Positions 36,100-48,499 of a DNA stretch of 64,000 nt are shown here, piece after piece. Both the position numbers and the translations under genes were made by a program. The stretch covers positions 186,001 to 250,000 of the forward strand of contig CAKJVC010000192.1 in NCBI GenBank assembly GCA_918026815.1, given 5' to 3'. The stretch comes from Chalara sp. BL73. Lineage: Eukaryota; Ascomycota; Leotiomycetes; Helotiales. Under the pieces are notes generated by a model that saw only the letters and a program-made list of their open reading frames with translations, was not told the DNA's origin and made no database searches. How positions within the stretch are numbered: position 1 is the stretch's first letter; every line of letters begins with the position of its first letter.

Positions 36100-37850
36100 A
36101 TGGACGAGCCGAAGGAAAAATCAACCTCGACACAGCACACCAGCCTCTCTCACGCCAAAGACGATGCTGGCTTCGCACACCAGGAAACCTCATCCTCTGA
36201 CATTGGTCCCGCAAGCAATGTCGCACAACTCGCAAATGATGTAGGGGAGGCTCAGTACAACCCGTGGACGAAAAACATGTTCCGCCTCTATGGTTGTCTC
36301 CTCATCGCCTACTTTTGTGGCTGCCTCAATGGATATGATGGCTCCTTGATGGGTGGCCTCAATGCCATGAAATCGTATCAAAACTACTTCAATATGTAGG
36401 TATTATAGTTCTCGTATATATCCATCCTAAATAGGCTAACTCTTTTCAGGAAGTCAGCAGGATCAGCCACCGGTTTAGTTTTTGCGATTTACAACATCGG
36501 CTCTATTGCAGCTATCCCCTTCACCGGCCCAACCAACGATTTGTTCGGCAGACGCATTGGCATGTTCACTGGAGCCGTCATCATCATCATCGGTACATGT
36601 ATACAGGCTACTTCGACTAACCGTGGCCATTTTATAGGCGGCCGCTTCATCCTGGGTTTCGGGGTCAGTTTTTGTTCCGTAAGTGCACCAACATATGTCA
36701 GTGAATTATCCCATCCAAGATGGCGCGGGACTCAGACGGGCTTGTACAACTGCATGTGGTAAGTAGCCAGTGCCTATTCACACCAAATAACTTCGTGTCG
36801 TTAACTCTATAAAGGTGGATTGGTTCTATCGTAGCCAGCTGGACAATTTACGGTTGTTCCAAGTTTGATTCTGATTACGCGTTCCGTATCCCTATCTGGG
36901 GCCAGCTGCTCTCCTCAGTTATTGTAGGAGTGGGTGTCTGGTTCTTACCAGAGTCTCCCCGGTGGCTTATTGCGAGGGGCAGGCAAGAAGAAGCGAGAGC
37001 GGTGCTTGCAAGATACCATGGCGAGGACTCGGACACCCATCCCATGGTTGTCCTTGAGATGGAAGAGATGAAGTATAGCATCCGGCAAGATGCCTCGGAT
37101 AAGCGATGGTGGGACTATAGAGAGCTGATCAACACTCATTCCGCACGCCGCAGACTTATCTGTGTCCTGGGTATGGCCTGCTTTGGTCAACTGAGCGGAA
37201 ATTCAGTTACTGGGTACTATCTCCCAGTAATGGTTGAGAATGCAGGCATCACCTCAGAGAGTACCCAGCTTATGCTTAACGGCATTAATCCGGTCATATG
37301 TTTCATCGCCTCGGTGGCTGGTGCCCATATGACCGATAAGCTGGGTCGCAGGCCACTCCTCATATATTCTACCATTTTTTGTTCTATCGCCTTCGCGGTC
37401 TTGACTGGTACATCAAAATTGGCAGACCAGGACAATAATTCGGCGGCGGCAAACACGACCATTGTTTTTATATTCTTATTCGGCACGGTCTTTTCTTTTG
37501 GATGGACCCCATTGCAAAGCATGTATATCGTTGAAACACTGACCACTACTACTCGCGCAAAGGGTACTGCGGTGAGTAACTTGGCTTCTGCAGTTAGCAG
37601 CACGATCATACAGTATGCATCCGGTCCAGCTTTCGAGGACATCAAGTATTACTTTTACATCTTCTTTGTATTCTGGGATCTCTTCGAGGTAGTGGTTATC
37701 TATTTCTTCTTTCCTGAAACGAAGCAGCGAACACTTGAGGAGTTGGACGAAGTCTTCGAGGCGAAAAATCCAGTCAAAAAGAGCCTGGAAAAGAGAAGTA
37801 CACTTACGGTACTGAATACACTTGGAGTGATGGATGATTTGGTTGAGTAA
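36100..37850 (+). CDS. MFS sugar transporter (lactose-permease/hexose-like)
   Basis: A plasma-membrane proton-coupled carrier of the fungal sugar-porter family. Exons: 36100-36395, 36450-36758, 36815-37850; 547 codons, 546 aa. It has a hydrophilic N-terminal tail of about 60 residues, then twelve predicted membrane helices. Family signatures include [11 protein letters not shown] in helix 1, DLFGRRIG between helices 2 and 3, [11 protein letters not shown] after helix 6, DKLGRRPLL in the second half and [19 protein letters not shown] after the last helix. These match the lactose-permease/sugar-transporter group. The transported sugar cannot be read from sequence. Its proximity to the dioxygenase and the regulator suggests uptake or export for the same pathway. 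Confidence 0.92.
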
Positions 37851-38791
37851 TTAGGTGGAAGGACGGTTAGAGATGAATGTGATGCAGAGTGTAAGCTTGG
37901 CTGAATCAAGGATTGCGTTGTGAAGATAGATTCATGATGCATTTACTCCGTTCTAGTCTACTGTGACCATCATTCATTGCAATATCCCCTCCGCCTTCTT
38001 CACTAAAGCGAGACCTTCCATAGTTCCTTGGTATCCACAAACTCGACTTCGCGTTGAATACTCTTTGTTTACCCACATTTTCATCTTCTTTATCACCACC
38101 TTCTTCGGAACTAGGTAAAAGCATACACAAGCCAGTATATGGCCAATCATCTCCGCCGCTGCCTCTATCTCCTTCTTTAGCCACGCCACCGCTTGCAGCC
38201 GCTGGTAGCCACAAGTTTCGAATGGTTTCAGACTGTGACTTGGTTAATGGCAGGGTTATAGACTATTTCCTTAATTATGAATATCAAAGAGGATAAACAC
38301 ACATGTCGGCCAGTATGAATAATCGCGTGACTATATTTGAACTTTGATACTCTCTCCGTCCCACATGAACGTGTAAGGCGTGTTGATTTTCGAAGCTCTC
38401 TGTGTGTTGTTGGAAACGTGAGTGGCCTGCTGGTTCATTACCCAATCTAATGTGAAGTAGAATGGATCAGCGCCACTTATCACATGGTCCGGAACAAAAG
38501 TGAATGGTTAGTCTAAAAAGCCCTTGGTAATGGATTAGTATAGTTCGTCGAGTAGTCTAAAAGTTCATCATTTTGTACCAGTCCATGCGTTATATCAGTA
38601 CAATACCCAGAATATTGAACTAGTCCACAAATTATATATACAGGTCCAAATAACAGAAGTTCTGTAGTAGTCTAAGCGGTAGGCTGGCATAAAAGTGTAG
38701 CACATCTGATGGAATGGCGAAGATTCGCAGTATATCTAAAAAGGACTCTATTAAAGTTTTAACCAGGTAAATAGAAGATCTAGGGATATAT
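37851..38791. other. Intergenic stretch, AT-rich toward the right
   Basis: Contains the 3' flanks of the two converging genes. At about 38450-38700 there are recurring AGTCTAA/AGTCCA-type words that could be worn repeat sequence, but I cannot identify an element. Confidence 0.4.
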
Positions 38792-40479
38792 TTATATAGC
38801 ACTATTAAACAATTGCAGACTTCTTGTCCGACGCGATAACAGTAGCACGTAGAGTCTGTCTGTGCCAGAGCACCATACCAAGATGACGATTGAGGTGAAC
38901 ATCAGCGATACTAAGGCAAGTATCCACCATAAGGGAGCTACTATGGCCTCAGGCCTGTCCATTTTTTGAGGCCTGAGATCGAAGACGCCGGTGCTGAAAA
39001 CACTCTAGACAAGGCTCACACATTAGTTGCTACTGGCGAGCTGGTGATTGATAACTTACGGCTATGAGCGAGCTGGGAAGGAAAACTAATGTCAAAAACC
39101 CGATTGTCCGCATGGTGCGACTGTCTTGCTGGGCCGCGAGAGCGATGCCCCTCGATTCCTCTGCGATAATGAGGTTTACTCGGCTGTCTCTCTGGGATAT
39201 AAGGCTATAGAGCTATCGCCATGTTGCCACGTAAGTTTCACCAGTCATTACGGCATAATCTTTCCACAATTTAAAGCACGAGAGGCTTACCAGGTTGATT
39301 TGGCTCTGGATCCTCAATCTCAGCGCCTGTGTCTGCTGCTGGCGGAAGTGGCTTAGTTTCAGGAGGAAGCTTAGGCGTAGATGGAATTCGTCCTTAGCTT
39401 CAGGTGCATGGAAGGTCGGCTTTCCTGCCCTCTTCCGCAAATCCTCGAAGATGTCAAAAATTTTGTAGCAGAATTCGCCAAAGTCCAGCTCGAAATGGAG
39501 GAGATCGCCTAGGAATATCAAGTTGGTATTGCAGGAGTGCAAATCTCGGATGAGCCTCTCGTATTCCATTTCTTGCCAGGCTTGATCAGTAAGCGCTAGA
39601 GAAGTCATGCCAGTGGTCTGCTCTATTCTCACGACTTCAAGATCAAGAGTTTTGCGACAATCCTCTGCTTGACTTCCGTATTCCTCGTAGAGCAGGGCGA
39701 GAACAGTCAATGGAGAATGAAGCGATTCCTTGCGACGGCATTCAAGTATTTCCATGATTCGTGGAATATGTCCTTTTTTACTGTATAACGTGCCGACGAG
39801 GGTGCCATTTTGAATATTGATTCTCGTAGCTATTGACAAATCATGGAAAGGAGTGTATGGCGTTTGGATAACTACGGCTAAGGTCGTTGTTAATCCCACT
39901 TATATTATTTTTGAATGGACAAAATACAAGGAGAGATGACGTACAGAGGCCAGAGAGCGTGCGGTTGGATTTATTGCCTGAGTAATCAATAAAATGCCCT
40001 AACGATCCATTATTGCAGTTTATGCTCTGAATGAATGCTCTAGGTAGCCGGCATGTGTCTAGCAGCTCTATAAAAAGCTCAATGGTTATGCTGAAAGGAT
40101 GCTGCTTTCCATTACCACTACCTAATCTATGATAAAATTAGCCATTCGTTTCTATTAATCCTATGAGAGTATGGCGTACAGTAGAGAAACAGAAGGCTCA
40201 GCCTTTTTCCTTTTTGCCGAACCATGAAAGAGGTGTTTCTAGAAGTTGTCAGCTGAAGTATCCAATAGTCACCGGCGTTGTTTAACTTTCATATTGTAGC
40301 CCTCTTCGCCTAATCTCTTCGGCAGGAAGTAGTGGCTGATTGGAAAGGGAATCAGATCCTTGGTTAGTGGTATTCTGATAGAGCCGCAACCGGTTCATGG
40401 TGGAGAAAGTGAGCGGATGGAGGCAGTGCCTCAATGATTGCTCATCCATGGCGTCTGGATGAAAAATGTAACAATGCAA
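38792..40479 (-). CDS. CorA-like two-helix membrane protein
   Basis: A fungal protein of the CorA-like Mg2+ transporter superfamily (divergent group). Well-supported exons on the minus strand: 40126-39945, 39877-39291, 39212-39060, 39004-38792, all phase-consistent. The middle contains ILECRRKES, LALLYEEYGSQ and a helical region ending QSQINLLYSLISQRDSR. Two C-terminal membrane helices follow, FLTLVFLPSSLIASVFSTGV and WWILALVSLMFTSIVILVW. The GMN loop of classical CorA is absent, so ion transport is doubtful. The N-terminus is uncertain. A frame with MDEQSLRHCL lies at 40479-40282 and another exon-like piece at 40238-40180. One junction of these does not keep frame, or meets a TGA in the alternative reading, so the first exons may be damaged or differently spliced. 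Confidence 0.68.
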
Positions 40480-40994
40480 AGTAAGGAAATTTACTACCGC
40501 TTTGAAATTGTGTTATAAGTTACTGCAAAATTAAGTTTTGTTAGTGCTGCTGTAGGTTGGGCGGAGGTGTGCCAAGCAAGACAAACGAAGGCGGCTTGAA
40601 GTCCTAGCAAACTTTAGTACGGCAGCCTTGCGCTACAAACATGCCTCTTGCATTCTAGAGCAGCCAGAAAAAGCTGCTCAATTGCGATAGGCCCTGTTTC
40701 AATAAGATTACCTCTAAAGAAAATCCAGCCTGAAAGCCTACAAGGCCGCCCAACACTTGCCGCACAGTCTCCACATAACTGCAAGCCTGCATTCACAGTG
40801 CCAGCCTCGTCCAGGCAACAGCAGCTCCGCATATGTACCCAAAGTTTACTGCAATACCAGGTATAAAGAAGAAGATGACTTGCGCCGAAAATGCTGGGGA
40901 TGAATACTAAAGTCAAAATCAAAGTTGTATGAAGCGAAGAACCATCATTCTTTGAATATTCCCTCTGCCAAAAAAGTTAAATTTCTATGAAACA
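40480..40994. other. Intergenic stretch
   Basis: About 515 bp with overlapping short frames on both strands at 40614-40922 and no domain. It probably contains the promoters of the two divergent genes. Confidence 0.4.
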
Positions 40995-41294
40995 ATGAGT
41001 GAGCGAGGCTGGGTCACCGAATTGCCTGATGGCAGGCTCCAATACCAAGAGCGGACCAACGACAAGCCGTGGTATGATCCGTATCCAGAACATCCCGACC
41101 CAGCAGAGAACGTTCGCAGATCGACACAGCGAGCATATGAACGTCAGAGCCGTGCAGTCAAGGCTATCGACGAGTATCGTCAGAAACTGCAGGCAAAGGC
41201 ACCCGCGCCCAAACCAGACACCGTGACCACATCTAATACGACGACCTCAACGCCTAAGCGTAGCTTCTTTTCGAAATTGACTGGAAAAAAATGA
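40995..41294 (+). CDS. Small hydrophilic hypothetical protein, 99 aa
   Basis: A single-exon frame beginning MSERGWVTELPDGRLQYQE, then NDKPWYDPYPEHPDP, a charged helix and a Thr/Ser/Lys-rich tail ending RSFFSKLTGKK. The GW...LPDGR...Y opening resembles half of a WW-type sheet but lacks the second Trp/Pro pair in the usual position, so I do not call a WW domain. There is no signal peptide or membrane segment. Codon and residue composition look genuine, and the start has a purine at -3. Confidence 0.65.
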   Translation: MSERGWVTELPDGRLQYQERTNDKPWYDPYPEHPDPAENVRRSTQRAYERQSRAVKAIDEYRQKLQAKAPAPKPDTVTTSNTTTSTPKRSFFSKLTGKK

Positions 41295-41913
41295 AGGCTA
41301 CAGCAAGAGTATTCTTAGTAAGCTCCCTAAGAAAGTTGTGCAAGACTTCACGCATCTATGAGGTAACAAGCTAATCTTTGCACTTTGTATAGGGAAACTC
41401 CGATTAATTGATTGGTTTATCGATTGTTTGATTTCTGCAGCTTAGTTAGCTACTATTAAGGGCATTGCCATTTCTGTACATGTTAGGCCCTGATCTCTAT
41501 ATTACGCGTGTATCGTAATCGTAGCGCTGTATTAGGCCTGATTATTATTAGGCGTGGAATTCAACTTCCTCTTAGCGTTTTGAACCACATTTGGTAGCAA
41601 TGCTTTTAGAAGTGACCAGTTTTATGTATTGCTTTCTTATTATAGTAGTTGCGAGCTTCTTCCACATAACCTTTGGCAATTTCGGCTATCCATTGTATTG
41701 GCGTGTTATTGTGAGAAAATTCGCAAGTTAGATTTAATGGAGTATTCCAGAATTTAAGCTTCATTGTAGCTTGAGATCCTAATAGTAGAACTACGTAAGT
41801 AGTATGACCTTTTATATACTCTCTGTCGCCAACGCTCAAGAGGCATTAAAGGGTAGTCAATAGTCAGATTATAAACTAGAAAAACTGCTTTCGGGTGATG
41901 CGGCAAGATTAAA
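41295..41913. other. Flank of the transposon island
   Basis: About 620 bp of AT-rich sequence without a supported gene, ending at the left target duplication of the hAT element. Some TTA-rich repeats suggest mutational decay spreading from the island. Confidence 0.45.
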
Positions 41914-41921
41914 GAGCAGCC
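41914..41921. repeat. Left 8-bp target-site duplication GAGCAGCC
   Basis: GAGCAGCC directly precedes the CAGTG terminus of the hAT element and is repeated exactly at 52370-52377. Eight base pairs is the diagnostic hAT duplication length. Confidence 0.93.
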
Positions 41922-42800
41922 CAGTGAACGAGTTAGTATTGTAGTATTTAGTAATATCGAGTCTCGAGACATATGAGATCGACTTTTTGATACTACGCTA
42001 GTATTAGTATGAGATATCTCGTAGAGCGCTAGTATTAGTATGGAAATCGGATCTCATATCATATTGGCAATAATACTAAATACTGTGCCAAGGCTAGTTA
42101 GTCAGCTGAAATGCGGCTCTGCAGCTAAAACGTACCTAAATTATCGAGGATTTTCTGCTACCTGTCATTACCAGCCTCCTTTTTTTTCATCACAACACTA
42201 TCACCAATATTTCTTTTCTTCTTTTTAAACGCCACTACGAGAGTTCCTGATACAATTAAAAACAAAAACCATGTTATAAAAGGAGTTATACAAAGTAGCC
42301 GGCTCGCGAAAAGGCTTCCTAGGCAATAAGGTTGTTAAGCTACTATAGCTCTTGAAGCGCTAACGACCTTACGGAAATGAAAATCGACAATATTACTAAG
42401 TCCTGAACTTTTCGGCGTTTAAGGAATTCGGAAATAAGTTGATTTTAAGTGTGAAATAGCTTATATTAAGAAATATCATGCCGTTAACGAGTCGAAGTAG
42501 AAATGAGGCTGTTACAGCGCATTTTGCTATAAGCATCAAGCTTGTAACTATTGCTTTTTTTAGTGCGAATAAACGATTTTAAGCAGTTGAAAACCCGGGC
42601 GACAATAATAAATCCTTGAAATAACGCGCGGCATAGCTGATTCGAGTTTCGAGAAATAAAAAATTCTTGTAGCTTTGTAAATTGGCTTTGTTTTTAGTGA
42701 TTTTAAGAAACGCGAGCTGATGCTGTAAAGTATAAAACCTCGACTTTTCCTTTTTTTCAATTCAGTATTATACTTCTTGTATTATCGAATATTCTTCAGT

Positions 42801-44063
42801 ATGTCGTTTTCGGAATTATTACTTAATTGCTTTCTCGATTATACTCGAATTGAGCAAATCGAGAAAAATAAAGCGTTAGCCAAAAACTTTTAAAAAAACC
42901 AGGCTTCATAAAATGAAACGATGTCAATTGCTTTTAGTGAAAAACTTACAAAAAATATTACTTTTGACTCATTTGCAACTTCTTTTACTACTAATAGTAA
43001 ACTGAAAGCAGAAAAATCTGCGACGTTAATCGCAACTTTTGCTAGCTTTCAGTCAGCTTTTACAACCGACGATTGTAAACTTGATAATAAACGCAGTTTT
43101 AACGTATATAATTATCAACTTAATCCAAATTTTCAATTTGTACACTGCAACGACAAAAGTAGAAAAGTGTAGTTATGTATACATTGCAAAAAAGCGTACA
43201 AAGTAACAGAAAGCACCAAAATCATTCGGTCGCACCTTTTGATCGCTTACGATATCCATAGCGATTCTATGCGCTAAACAAAGCTGAAAAAAGTCCGAGA
43301 AGCAATTGAAAATGCGATAAAAAAAGCTGCGAATTCAAGTAACGTTTTTGCAATTGTATTTCATCGTTTTAGTGTTGTAGTTGATTAAATTGACTAAATT
43401 GAACTGATAATAACGAAATAAATCGAAAGGTTTTGCCAAGACTTTACTTCGCACTAGTTTTATTTCGTCACGAAAACCACTTTAACACTACATACTAATT
43501 CCTTTACAATTGACTATGCTAATTTGTACTTTATTATAAAAGCTTATAAACGACGTCGAATTGCTTTAAAATCCGAAATTCTTTTAAACGAACTTCGAAT
43601 CGATCTTTATGTTCTAGAAATACTAGTTGTTAAATAGGTAGCGGCTGCATCGATATTTTTAAATATAGTAAAAAGCAACGAATTCCGATCGATTTTACAA
43701 TACTTTAATTCTCATGCGACAGCTTATCTCTTTACTACGGGCTATACAATAAAAAAATGGGTTGATCGCATGTTAGAAAAGCAACAAAAAGCTCAATTAA
43801 AAAGAATTGCTTGTTGTCAGTTAAAAATTTATATTACAACTAACGCGTGGTCGTTACTTAACGGTATACTTACTTTGGTCATTATTTGCTACGGCATTTT
43901 CGACGGCAAATACGACCGCATTCTTTTTAGTTTGGATGAGATAATTGATGCTTATACAGGCCGAAATCTTGCTTTACACGTTGTTAAACGTTTAGAGGAT
44001 TGGAAAGTATTTAATAGCTTTTATGGGCTCGGTTTTGTAGTAATTGAACAACGCTTTGTCGAT
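42801..44063 (+). pseudogene. hAT transposase, N-terminal part (decayed)
   Basis: It starts MSFSELLLNC. The clearest segment is a BED zinc-finger remnant at about 43130-43265 (VHCNDKSRKV, then CIHCKKAYKVTES and IIRSHLL), followed by the region before the catalytic core (MLEKQQKAQLKRIA at 43770). Stops occur at TAA/TAG where Gln is expected. A reading VxxNLNNALSIDVMMREMSE runs across the retroelement insertion point, showing that this frame continues at 50722. Catalytic acidic residues cannot be confirmed. Confidence 0.75.
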
Positions 44064-44068
44064 AGATG
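44064..44068. repeat. Left 5-bp target-site duplication AGATG
   Basis: AGATG directly precedes the left LTR and recurs at 50717-50721 right after the other LTR. Five base pairs fits LTR retrotransposon integration. Confidence 0.9.
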
Positions 44069-44521
44069 TGTAACGTACGGGGTAGCCTTAGGTCTAGGTA
44101 GCTGGACTTAGGGCTCGTTGGTTGGTATGGTATATATGAAATAAACTAGACACTGCTTCTCACTAAGGAGTGAAACGTTACAAGTATAACAAAAACTATA
44201 TTGTTAAACTATAATGAAAATTGAGCACGAAGCTCCTAAACTATAAAACTACGACTATTTATATACTATAGTTAAGCGGGAGTTCTTTGGAGTTTCTGGA
44301 GTTTATATAAACTCTTAAAACTTTTTTAGACTTTATTACATAACACAGTCGCGGTTTCCAGGAATTAACAAGCCGTTTCTTTTTTTACTTACTTAAAGTT
44401 TTAAAACACTGGCTGATTTTAAGACTTACATTTCTAGGATTTCTATTAGTCCTGAAACGCTAAAACGTTTTAAAGCTTTTTTCTTGAAACTTTAGCAAGT
44501 TCCAGGATTCGGTTCGTAACA
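44069..44521 (-). repeat. Left LTR (3' LTR of the minus-strand element)
   Basis: 453 bp, aligned base for base with 50264-50716 without needing gaps in length. The outer part (44069 to about 44230) keeps C and G bases, while the inner part (about 44320-44521) has lost most of them to T and A. It begins TGTAACG and ends GTAACA, where the partner has GTGACA. Confidence 0.92.
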
Positions 44522-45303
44522 CTATTCTTTTTCCGCTTTAGCGTGCTTTCACGCTTAAATACAAATAAAGAAATCTCGCGCGAAAAGCATAGTTTTTTTT
44601 TTTTTTTACTATACTACTTTAGCGCACGAACAGAATTAAAAATCGTAGTAAAAATTTGTTTAAAAAAAAAATTCGTAAAAAATTCAAGCTGGCTGATTTC
44701 ATCGAGTTTGTCGGCGAAAAAATGTTTTCGTGTATTCGGTGTAAAAAAAAAAATTTGAAATATGTTGCTAATCCAGAAAAAAAGCGTTTAGCGAAATGTT
44801 CAAAATATATACAAACGAAGTGTTTTTGTAATACAAGCGTTTTTTTGTCCGAGCGCTAAAATTTCGAAGTTTTGCGTTTAGCTAACTAGATGTTTTTTGA
44901 TCGTTAGCTAGAAAAGCTAAACAATAAAAAAAAAAAAGCTTCGGCCTAGGCCCAAAAAGTTATAGCTAAAATAGCTCGTTTTCAGAAATAAAAAGCGTTT
45001 ATTAAAAGTCGTCGAAAAAAAATAGCTCGTCGTAGTTTTCGCTACTTGAAAAAGCTGAATACTGCCGAAAAAAAAAAAAAAAAAAAACTAAAGCAAAAAA
45101 AAACGAAAAGTAAAAGCAAGCCGCTGCTGCTAGCGTTGTTTTTGCTGCTAGCGAATTTTATAACGATTTTTTAGCAGGATTTTTCAGTTTTTTAAACTTT
45201 TTCTGAGCAAATCAAGATTTTGTTAATAAAACTTTGCTAACAATTTAAAGCAATTAAAGTTGCTTTTAAGTTTTTATGTGTTTTTTAAGTATAAATAGTT
45301 TTT

Positions 45304-45597
45304 TTATTTAACAAAGTACTTGATTTGTGTTTTAACGTATTTGTAGTTTAAAATTTGTTTTACTTTATACTTAACGTTTAAGTTAACTAGAAAAATTTCG
45401 GTTTTTAGTACTAGTAAAATGCCCGGTAATGCTTTTTTAAGCAAAAATACGTAAAATACTAAATAAATGTTTATATTCTTAAACAAGTCCAATTTGTAAT
45501 TTAAAGGTTTTTTGACTTTTTTAATTTTGTATAGTTTTAATTTTTTGTAGTCTAGTTTGTCGCTTAGTTTTTTAGTATTAATGTTTTTTTTAAGCAA
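45304..45597 (-). pseudogene. Gypsy Pol C-terminal remnant (integrase end)
   Basis: An open minus-strand frame of 97 codons resembles the C-terminal integrase part of fungal gypsy polyproteins. KKLDYKKLKLYKIKKVKKPL is a degraded GPY/F-like module, followed by the HPVFHVSLL-like segment (now YLVFYVFLL) and the lead into a chromodomain (VKQILNYKY). Gly and Pro have been replaced by Lys, Leu or Ser as expected from G-to-A and C-to-T changes. It is not functional. Confidence 0.7.
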
Positions 45598-47279
45598 GTA
45601 AACTTTTTTTTTTTTTTCGAAAGTAAACTTTTAACTACGTTTTTTGTTATAGTAGTAAACGTTTTTTTCTGCTACAAACTGCAAGTTTTTTGCTAGTTTT
45701 TTGTGTAGTTTTTTAATATTTTAAACTTTAATATAAGTATGTTTATTGTCGATATTCGTGATTTTTGGTTTTTTATATACTACTAGCTCGTAGCTATAGT
45801 TAGCAAAAAATAGTAAAACTAGTGTCGTTTTTGTAGTCGAACTGTTGTATACAAATTGTGCAAGTAGCAGTAGTTAAACTCAATTGTTTTGTTTGTAGTT
45901 AATATAGCATTTCAAGTATGTTTTTACTATTTGGTTTATTTTTTTTGTTTAGCTATTTGTTTATAAATAAAAAAACGTAAACAGCTTTTTTCTAGCGCTC
46001 AACTACGCTATAAAACTTGTTTAGAACTTAAATGTAAAAAGTTTGTTTTTGTTTAATATAATTTTTTTTAGCAATTTATACGAAACAATTACTTTTTTAA
46101 AAAAAGTGTATGCGAAGTTTTCTGCTATGCTCGACTCGTAGTAAAAAACGAGTATTACATATTTTGTTAGTTTTTTTACTATAATTAAAATAGAATCGTA
46201 TTTTACTTTTGTTACTAGATTTTTGAACTTTGAAAATTTAATAATAAAATCTTAAAATATTAATTTTTATAGTATAAGCAGTATTGAGATTGTTTACATT
46301 TGTTTATAAAAAGCTTAGCGTAAAGCTTTGTTTTTAATGCAAGTATTACAATTGTTGACTACTGTTTTTACTGTACTTTTTAGTTTCGGGCACTAAAAAG
46401 TTTTCGCAATTCTTTTATACGTTTTTCTGATTTTTTAGTGTTTGTGTACAAAAAAGCTATATTGTTTTTTAACGAAACTTTTTTTGATTTTTTCGAGTAT
46501 ATACAGCTTTTTTGTTTTTTTTTGTCGAAAAATTTCGTTATTTTTTTTATTTTTTTCGAAAGTTTTTTCTAGCATTCGTTGTACGCTTAAATTTCGTTTA
46601 GCGCTATTTTTGAAGTATACTAACTATAGTTCGGTAAAATTATGTTTTATTGTTGCTGCAATTTTTTTTATATTTAAAACAAAGTTTTTATTTTCGAGCT
46701 TTTTAAACAAAACTGTTTTTTGGTATATTTTAAAGTTTTTGTATTTTAGTTTTTTGCTAAACGCGTTAGTTTTTGCGTTGTTTATTTTGCTAACGTGCTT
46801 AATAACCAAGTCGAATCCTGCTAGTTTTTTAGCTTATTTAGCTAACTTTCGATTGTTTAAAACTTTAGTAATAGTAAAAATTCGAAAATTTATATAGTCA
46901 GTATAAATAGTAATCGTGAATTTCGCTTTTTGTAAGTAAATGCGTTAGTGCTTTAACGCTTTTACAATTGCGAGCAGTTTTTTTTTATAAATATTGTAGT
47001 TTTGTTTTGCTAACAACATTGTTTTTAAAAAGTAAACAACGAAATATAGCTTGTTGTTGTTGTTTTTTTAAAAGTAAACTGCTTTTATTGTTGTGTTTAA
47101 AACATCGGTTTCGACTATGCTTTTTTTGTTTTTGTTATAGTATTAAAAAATTAGTTTTTTAGCGAACTTGTTTTTGATTTTTTTAAAAGCTGTTTTTTAA
47201 TTTATTTTTTACTCGAAAAGTACGTTTTTTTTAGTTAGTTGTATTAAAAAGTAAGCTAACTTTAAATATTTTTTAATAA

Positions 47280-47900
47280 ATTGTCGGCAAAAGTTAGCGA
47301 ATTTTAAAAATAATTGCACGTTTTTAACGTTGCGTAGTAATTTTTACTTTTAAATATTTTTAATCTTAATAAAGTCGATAGCAAAGTATTTTGCTTCGAT
47401 AATGTATTTTAAAAAATTTACTTTAGTAATACTAAATTTACATTTTAACAATTTTAAGCGAAAGTTTATTTATGCAAACTTTCGCATAATTTGTTTTACG
47501 TGCTTTTTGTGTTTTTTCGGTTTTTCCGAGTAAATCAAAATGTTGTTGAAATAGCATACGACTGTTTTTTATAAAAATTTTTTTAAAATGTTTTCGTTTT
47601 GCTTTTAGCAAGTTGCAAAAGTATTAGTTAAGCCGAAAAGCATAACTGTGTATTTTTATAGTTTCGAAAATAGTATAAAAGCCGTTTTTTATTCGTAGCT
47701 TTTTTTGATTCGTATTAAAGCGAACAAGCTTTTTTAATTAAGTTTAGTAAATATTTTTGTTTTAGCTAAACTGTTTTGTAAATACTAGCTACTAAACACA
47801 GAATATACATTTTTTATTGTAACGTTGTTTAAGCTACAATAGTTTATGCAAAGTTTTTTTTTAAAGTTTTTTTCGTTTTTTTTTTTTTTGTGTACTAGCA
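47280..47900 (-). pseudogene. Gypsy reverse-transcriptase remnant
   Basis: At 47521-47560 the minus strand reads CYFNNILIYSE, the RT catalytic motif YLDDILIYSE with both catalytic Asp codons changed to Asn (GAC/GAT to AAC/AAT). Downstream segments (CKFSITKVNFLKYIIEAKYF, then [19 protein letters not shown]) match the RT thumb and connection of Ty3/gypsy. In-frame TAA codons interrupt it. The approximate limits are given because the frame is broken. Confidence 0.75.
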
Positions 47901-48499
47901 GTATGTTCGATACTGTCGGCGATTTGGATTTTTTAATTTATTTTTTTTTCGCTGATTTTTGCATATATTTTTTAAGCGTTTTTAAAGTTTGTAAATTGTA
48001 AAACTTTAGTTTTTCAGAAAATAGCTTTTTTTTTTTTTTTAAATTAATTTCGTAATTCTACGGTTAGTGTTTTAGCAAAACACGTATATTTTGTAAATTT
48101 TTAAACAACCGTAAAAATTTTTTGTATAATACAAGTATTTAGTCGAATACATTTTTTATACTTTGCTGTACTGAACTTTTAAATTTTCGGAGTTTTAGCT
48201 TAAAAAAAGCAGCGCTAGCTTTTTTTCCGCTATACGTATTCTGTAAGTTACTTTTTGTACAAGTGCATTTATTGAACTAGATATTGTCGTTTGTTTAGTT
48301 TATATTTAAATTGTACTTTTTGACTTAAAAAGTTTTAAAAATAACGTTGTGTTTTTCGATTAGCATAATGTTTAATATTATTTTTTCGGTGTGTTTTTTT
48401 AGCATAACTATTTTTATAAGCAAAGTTTTTTTTTTAATTTATTTATTTATGCTAACGTTTTTTTTATTTATTGCCGTTATTTAATACAGTCTTTTTTTG

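Noticed and set aside
38450..38700. Recurring AGTCTAA-type words suggestive of a CRISPR or tandem repeat
   Set aside because: Spacing and sequence are irregular, and CRISPR arrays are not expected in a fungal nuclear genome.
46442..47162. Plus-strand open frames rich in Phe, Leu and Tyr inside the retroelement
   Set aside because: These are antisense to the RIP-mutated pol gene; the Phe/Leu bias comes from the T-rich strand, not from a membrane protein.
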